From Temnothorax longispinosus (lineage: Eukaryota; Arthropoda; Insecta; Hymenoptera; Formicidae), in the NCBI RefSeq assembly GCF_030848805.1, contig NC_092362.1, positions 4,340,001-4,404,000 on the forward strand: a stretch of DNA of 64,000 nt, read 5' to 3'. This document shows positions 59,382-64,000 of this stretch, piece after piece. Made by a program: the position numbers and the translations under genes. The first letter of the stretch is position 1, and every line of letters starts with the position of its first letter. The notes beneath the pieces were generated by a model, which had not been told where the DNA came from, did no database searches, and worked only from the letters and a program-made list of their open reading frames with translations.

Positions 59382-61922
59382 ATGTCTGAGAGTGACTACG
59401 ATTCAGCGAACGAGTATACAAGCCTGATGGACGGTCACGTCGCGGAGTCTCGCACGGACGACCTGATCCTGGGCAATGAACGTCGGAAGGGCCGCTCCAG
59501 AAGTGCCAACGAAGAGGTAGCTGTTTCAGTAAAACTCGTCAGACTCTCATTTAATCGAAGAATCCTAATAACTCTTCGTTTATTTTTTACGCAGTGGAAT
59601 TTTAGGATGTCGTTAAAAGCGTTCATTGAAAACCATCTTTTTTCATAGGTGGAGAATGGGGTGCCCGAGGTGCATATTGAAGCGGCTGGCATGGCTGTCG
59701 CCCGATCAAACAGACGTGGCACGTCCCGTAACAATAATCAAAATAGACTGAGGCGCTACAGAGACGAGGAGGAGGAAGAACTCAAGTATGGCGCGGCGCA
59801 TGTGATCAAACTCTTCGTCCCTGTTTCGCTGTGTATGCTGGTTGTGGTGGCCACTATTAGCTCAGTCAATTTTTACACGACCAAGGGAATGTACTTGTGA
59901 GTATTGCTCTAGCAATAGGGATCTATGCATACTGTATACAGGGCTGCGTTTAGAAATTCAGCTTGGATAACTCTAAGCTATAGTTTATGTCACGTACTGT
60001 AGCATTAGAGTTTACCTAGGTGTGCCTAAGTTGCCTAGGCATAATTCCTGAACGTACAACTAGTATACACGATATTTACTGAAATAATGATTTCTTTTTA
60101 GAGTATACACTCCATTTCATGAGGAAAGCCCCGATATGAGTACCAAAGTCTGGCAGGCGTTTGCCAACTCCCTGATTCTCATGAGCGTCATTGTATTTAT
60201 GACTGTGATACTTATCATCCTTTATAAATACAGATTTTACAAAGTCATACACGGTTGGCTGATCATAAGCTCTCTACTGTTGCTTTCAATGTTCTCTGTC
60301 CTATATTGCGAGTGAGTGTAAAGATACTGTTCTAAATTTAATATACTTTGTCCATTTAACGTTCAAAGAAAGATTCATCTGTGTATTTTATACTTGCAGG
60401 CAAGTGTTGAAAGCTTATAACATTCCAATGGATCTATTCACGCTAGGTATAGGCTTATGGAATTTTGGTGTAGTCGGAATGATTTGCATTCACTGGCAAG
60501 GGCCGTTGCAACTTCAACAGGCGTATCTAATCTTTATTTCCGCCCTGATGGCGCTCGTTTTCATTAAGTATTTACCCGAATGGACGGCATGGGTTGTGCT
60601 CGGGGTTATAAGTATCTGGGGTAAGGTGTTTTCGAGACGGAAGCTTTATACTGCGAGTACATCGACGATCTCATGTCCTTTTTATGCTTTTCTGCATTTT
60701 AGATCTGATTGCGGTTTTAACACCGAAAGGCCCACTAAGGATACTCGTCGAAACGGCGCAAGAACGAAACGAATCTATTTTCCCTGCTCTAATATATTCT
60801 TCCACCATCTTGTACTCGTTTACCGTGACTTATGCTGGATACGTGCAAGCAGCCACAATGGCATCCGGAGACACCGCGGTGTCTCCTACGCGTGACCAGG
60901 CGGACAATCAAAATCGAGCATCGGGCGATGCAGAAGATGCAGGAGGTTTCACTCCTGAATGGGTAGAAACGCACAGTACGAATCGAGCATTAATAACATT
61001 TCCAATAAAAGAAATTACATTACACAACTAATTAACACTAGAACTACCGAGGGAGTTAAAATAATTCGTTTGACATTTTTAAATGATTTACTACTTATTT
61101 TTGAAGCACCTTAATTTCTGAAATCTTCTCTGACTTTCATTGAAATTACATAAATGATTAATTTTATTAATTTGTTTTCTCCTTTCTAAGATTTCTTTGG
61201 TAGAAATAAATATATAGCGAATTCGATTTGATGCACTAATAGAAATCGGCAATACGCTAATAGATTAATCTCCAGTAGTTCTAGTGTTAATAAAACTAAA
61301 ATGACATAAGCTCTATATATGGATTATATACTAAAGTATACGTATTTATTATTACAATACATAGTATATAATTTGTTCAAGAGACTCAAAAATTTAAAAT
61401 TAAATTTTAACAAACAGGCCTTTCAGATAAAGTGCTGAATTAATTCTGATTATACAGACGAACGTAGCACGAGACGCGCTCAAGAAGTGCTCGAGAACTC
61501 GGCCGCGTTGAGCGAAAACACGAGACAGGAGGAAAATCGTCCGCGAGAGTCGCAAGGACAAGCCGCGGTCGTCGAGGAGGAACGCGGAGTTAAGCTAGGC
61601 CTCGGGGATTTCATATTTTATAGCGTGCTCGTCGGAAAGGCGTCCAGCTATGGAGACTGGAACACCACGCTGGCTTGTTTCGTTGCTATTCTTATTGTAC
61701 GTATTTATAAACGTTCGGTGCGTTGAGCACCGACAGAATTTGCCTAATCGATTGTTTCCTATGCAGGGCCTCTGTCTGACACTGCTGTTACTGGCCATAT
61801 TCAAGAAAGCGCTACCCGCATTGCCGATTTCTATCACGTTCGGTTTGACGTTTTATTTTGCCACGAGAGTGATTGTCGCGCCATTTGCCGATAGTTTAGC
61901 GAGCGAACAAGTGTTTATTTAA
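59382..61922 (+). CDS. presenilin, gamma-secretase catalytic subunit
   Basis: Seven exons join in frame: 59382-59516, 59649-59896, 60102-60311, 60400-60620, 60703-60975, 61458-61696 and 61767-61922 (TAA), giving 493 residues. Nine transmembrane helices are expected. The N-terminus is acidic and hydrophilic, then YGAAHVIKLFVPVSLCM (TM1). Catalytic Asp272 lies in ISIWDLIAVLTPKGP (TM6) and Asp413 in LGLGDFIFYSVLVGKA (TM7, GxGD). The PAL motif is at 459-461 (LPALPISITFG), and the end is QVFI. The Trp before Asp272 replaces the Tyr of vertebrate presenilins and is usual in insects. The hydrophilic TM6-TM7 loop contains the auto-cleavage region and is poorly conserved. The protein cleaves Notch and APP-like proteins in endosomal and plasma membranes with nicastrin, APH-1 and PEN-2. 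Intron 5 (60976-61457) carries a piggyBac-type MITE, so a read-through frame there is not coding. Confidence 0.97.
61032..61290. mobile_element. piggyBac-type MITE in a presenilin intron
   Basis: A 251-bp element (61036-61286) flanked by TTAA on both sides (61032-61035, 61287-61290), the piggyBac target. The terminal inverted repeat CACTAGAACTAC is perfect for 12 bp, then one mismatch. The interior is AT-rich and has no transposase. It lies between the donor at 60976 and the acceptor at 61457, in the intron that splits the hydrophilic loop. Confidence 0.92.
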
Positions 61923-64000
61923 AGCGAGGTATGACATTCTATTATTTAATATAATTTATTATAAAAATCGCATATCGAAGGTACAATGCTCATTTATATA
62001 CCCGTTTGGTATTTATCGAATTTATCTTTAATTTTCCTATTTCTCGAGTTACTCTTTTAAATATCATTTGTTTCTGCGAATTTTTCTGGACTAAACAAAT
62101 CAAGACGAAAAGTACCTACACTTTTAGATGTTAATCAGAGACTCGTGTATCAAGTGTGTGTTACGTGTATGTATGTGCGTCGCAAAATGCTCAGAAAAGG
62201 GGAAAAAATTTAAATTTCTAATATAGCAGGGTAGAATAGAGAACGATAGAAGATGTAATTTATTTAGTATTTTTCTATACGAAGCGAATTCACAAAAACG
62301 CGTTTACGTTGCGAAACCCAGGCGGTACATTTCATCGCGGCGATATGTGATACACAAGCGGGAAAATGCGCTGCATTATATAACAATTTATTGTACTCCA
62401 TTGTTACACTTATGGAACATATAGGTCTCGTAGATTCATGTATAAAAAAAGCGGATAACGACGGGACGATTGCGGTGAATCGTAGGAAACGCGAGGTAAT
62501 GTCCGTTCGAATAAGTAATAACTGCCTCGTTATACGAAACTCAATTAGTGTTCGCAGTGTACGCACCTCTGAACGGTGTCGTTGCTCGAGTTTTCGCTAT
62601 CACTAATTAATTATTAGCCAGGATGAATCTGTGGGGGGGTTTCTCGAATCCAGGTTACACACAGCCATGGAATAAATACCTTTTTCTTTCTCTCGTACTA
62701 CTGAAAAGCATATTTATCGTACTTGTGGCGCTTAGTGTTCTTTTTATATATATATATAGATTTTATTTTAACGTACTAAATATAACAGCGTTTTCTCGAA
62801 GCCGGAAGTGTTATCTTTCTCTTTCGCTTCTCCGAACATCCGATAAGAATATGAAGCGAGATGTCCTGGCTATGTAACGAACAAGCAGTTTTATATTATC
62901 CCAAGATATTTTGCATGCCAATAAGCTTTTTTTTTTGTAAATTTCAATACTTCAATCGTACAGTCTGATCGATCTGATCAATTGTTAGCCATAGCAATGC
63001 GGTATTTCCCAAAATCGATAGTTATCGTGTTGATCAACTTTGGTTTAGTATTAATATTCAAATAAATGCTAATATCTGCATAACAACTCCAACTTTAACA
63101 GTGGTCTGTTAATTCCTTGCACTATACACATTTATGCACACATGCACGCGCTCGCACACACACAGGCGCAAACAGACAGAGGGTATTTATAAACACTTTA
63201 CCGCTACTTCAGATACTTAAAGGCCACAGTACGAAAAAAGTGCACAGAAAAACGTATCCTGGAAATGCCCTCTCACAAAGTTACAGTCCTTTAAAGATAC
63301 CGATAAAACATTTTGTCTCAAAAACCGGTGCATCACATAAAAAAATTTTGACTATTTAAAATTTTGAATTTTCTAAAAAAAAAAAAAAAAAAAAAAAAAC
63401 TGTGGCTCGAAAAAATTAGTAGATTTTTTCGAGTGGAAAGCTAAAAAGATACATTTTTGCAAATTTTTACTTTCTTCGTACTTCAAGTTCAGAAAATATG
63501 AGACAGCATTAATTTTTTAAAATGTATCTAAGGGCCTGTAACTGGGTTTATGAACACACGTTTGTATGAATTTTTTTTCTTATTTGGATCTCCAGAACAC
63601 GTGCCTGAAGTAGTGGTAACGATTTTGTTAACAGCCAGAGATAGATCCCGGAAACGGAAAAACTTTAACAAAGATATGATATCTTTCTCGCTTGTAACAC
63701 ATTGCTACGTTTACAATTATTACGCTAATGGATAGTTCTTTCAATTCGCTAGTCGATTCGCTACTTCAGATTGCACATACAAAACGCTATTCGACGCAAA
63801 ATAAATACTCTTCGGCTATCGGGTGAACTATGCGAAGTTATGGTCACCGTTTTGCTGACGAGAATTCGCTCTTTTCGCCGTAATTTACAATAACGTTCGC
63901 TTGTGCTAGTAAAACGTAACCAAAATTATAATATCAGCTACATGATTTGACTATATCGAAGGAAGGTACACTTCGTGAATTCTACCGGGCGATTCTATTG
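61923..64000. other. presenilin 3' UTR and right-hand spacer
   Basis: The presenilin 3' UTR starts here; an AATAAA occurs at about 62670. A short frame at 62623 opens with MNLWGGFSNPGYTQPW and a hydrophobic segment, but nothing supports a gene. A CA-rich stretch lies at 63117-63175. A 26-nt A-run lies at 63375-63400, flanked by GCCACAGT (63224) and ACTGTGGC (63400) in opposite orientation, so this may be a small inserted element. The rest shows nothing I can name. Confidence 0.45.
63375..63400. repeat. 26-nt poly(A) run
   Basis: An uninterrupted homopolymer, either a simple repeat or the tail of a retroposed sequence on the plus strand. I see no target-site duplication. Confidence 0.85.

Noticed and set aside
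59435..59734. 99-codon minus-strand frame
   Set aside because: Antisense to presenilin exons 1 and 2.
60617..60705. Trp in place of Tyr before the presenilin TM6 Asp as a possible inactivating change
   Set aside because: Insect presenilins, including Drosophila, normally have WD here, so it is not unusual.
60621..60895. Read-through of presenilin after ISIW into a different C-terminus
   Set aside because: A consensus GTAAGG donor and an acceptor at 60702 restore the conserved DLIAVLTPKGP; the read-through is intron.
1..64000. CRISPR arrays, bacterial operons, rRNA genes, viral genes or reverse transcriptase frames
   Set aside because: None seen; repeats present are eukaryotic MITE-like elements and simple repeats.

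Overview
The window is animal nuclear DNA, most likely from a hymenopteran insect and probably an ant. Genes have many introns with GT/AG borders, and the spacers are AT-rich and full of small fold-back elements. A Dh44-type neuropeptide resembles the bee form, and the presenilin and ebi proteins are of insect type. The species is inference; order Hymenoptera is moderately well supported. There is no sign of bacterial, organellar or viral content.

Layout. 2.5 kb: tRNA-Leu(AAG), minus strand. 4.1-8.1 kb: a plus-strand gene of six visible coding exons for a repeat protein that looks like a microtubule-binding SAXO/MAP6-type protein; its N-terminus is not found. 10.9-13.1 kb: a six-exon VRK-family kinase gene that has lost the catalytic Asp and the neighbouring Asn, so probably a pseudokinase. 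Just upstream lies a perfect-looking 50-bp-arm hairpin. 13.1-20.2 kb: non-coding, with a decayed coiled-coil fragment near 15.1 kb. 20.2-43.2 kb: the diuretic hormone 44 gene. It has a TATA promoter, an ATG-free leader exon, an 18.7-kb intron and three coding exons. 45.3-47.3 kb: a patch of unrecognised coiled-coil coding sequence with a tandem duplication and two in-frame TGA codons, then a short block that recalls ATG2. 47.7-48.4 kb: a nested inverted-repeat cluster. 48.5-51.3 kb (minus): ebi/TBL1XR1. 53.2-58.0 kb (minus): unc-45. 58.3-58.8 kb: a decayed second copy of the unc-45 3' end. 59.4-61.9 kb (plus): presenilin, with a piggyBac-type MITE in one intron.

The genes do not form one pathway. 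Dh44 encodes a secreted CRF-like hormone; ebi is the exchange factor of the NCoR/SMRT corepressor; unc-45 is the myosin co-chaperone; presenilin is the catalytic subunit of gamma-secretase. unc-45 and presenilin are divergently transcribed. Every exon junction given for these genes keeps the reading frame, which is the main support for the models. No obviously novel multi-gene system was found. The best leads are the VRK pseudokinase, the duplicated coiled-coil locus with its relative at 15 kb, the unc-45 remnant and the nested MITE cluster.
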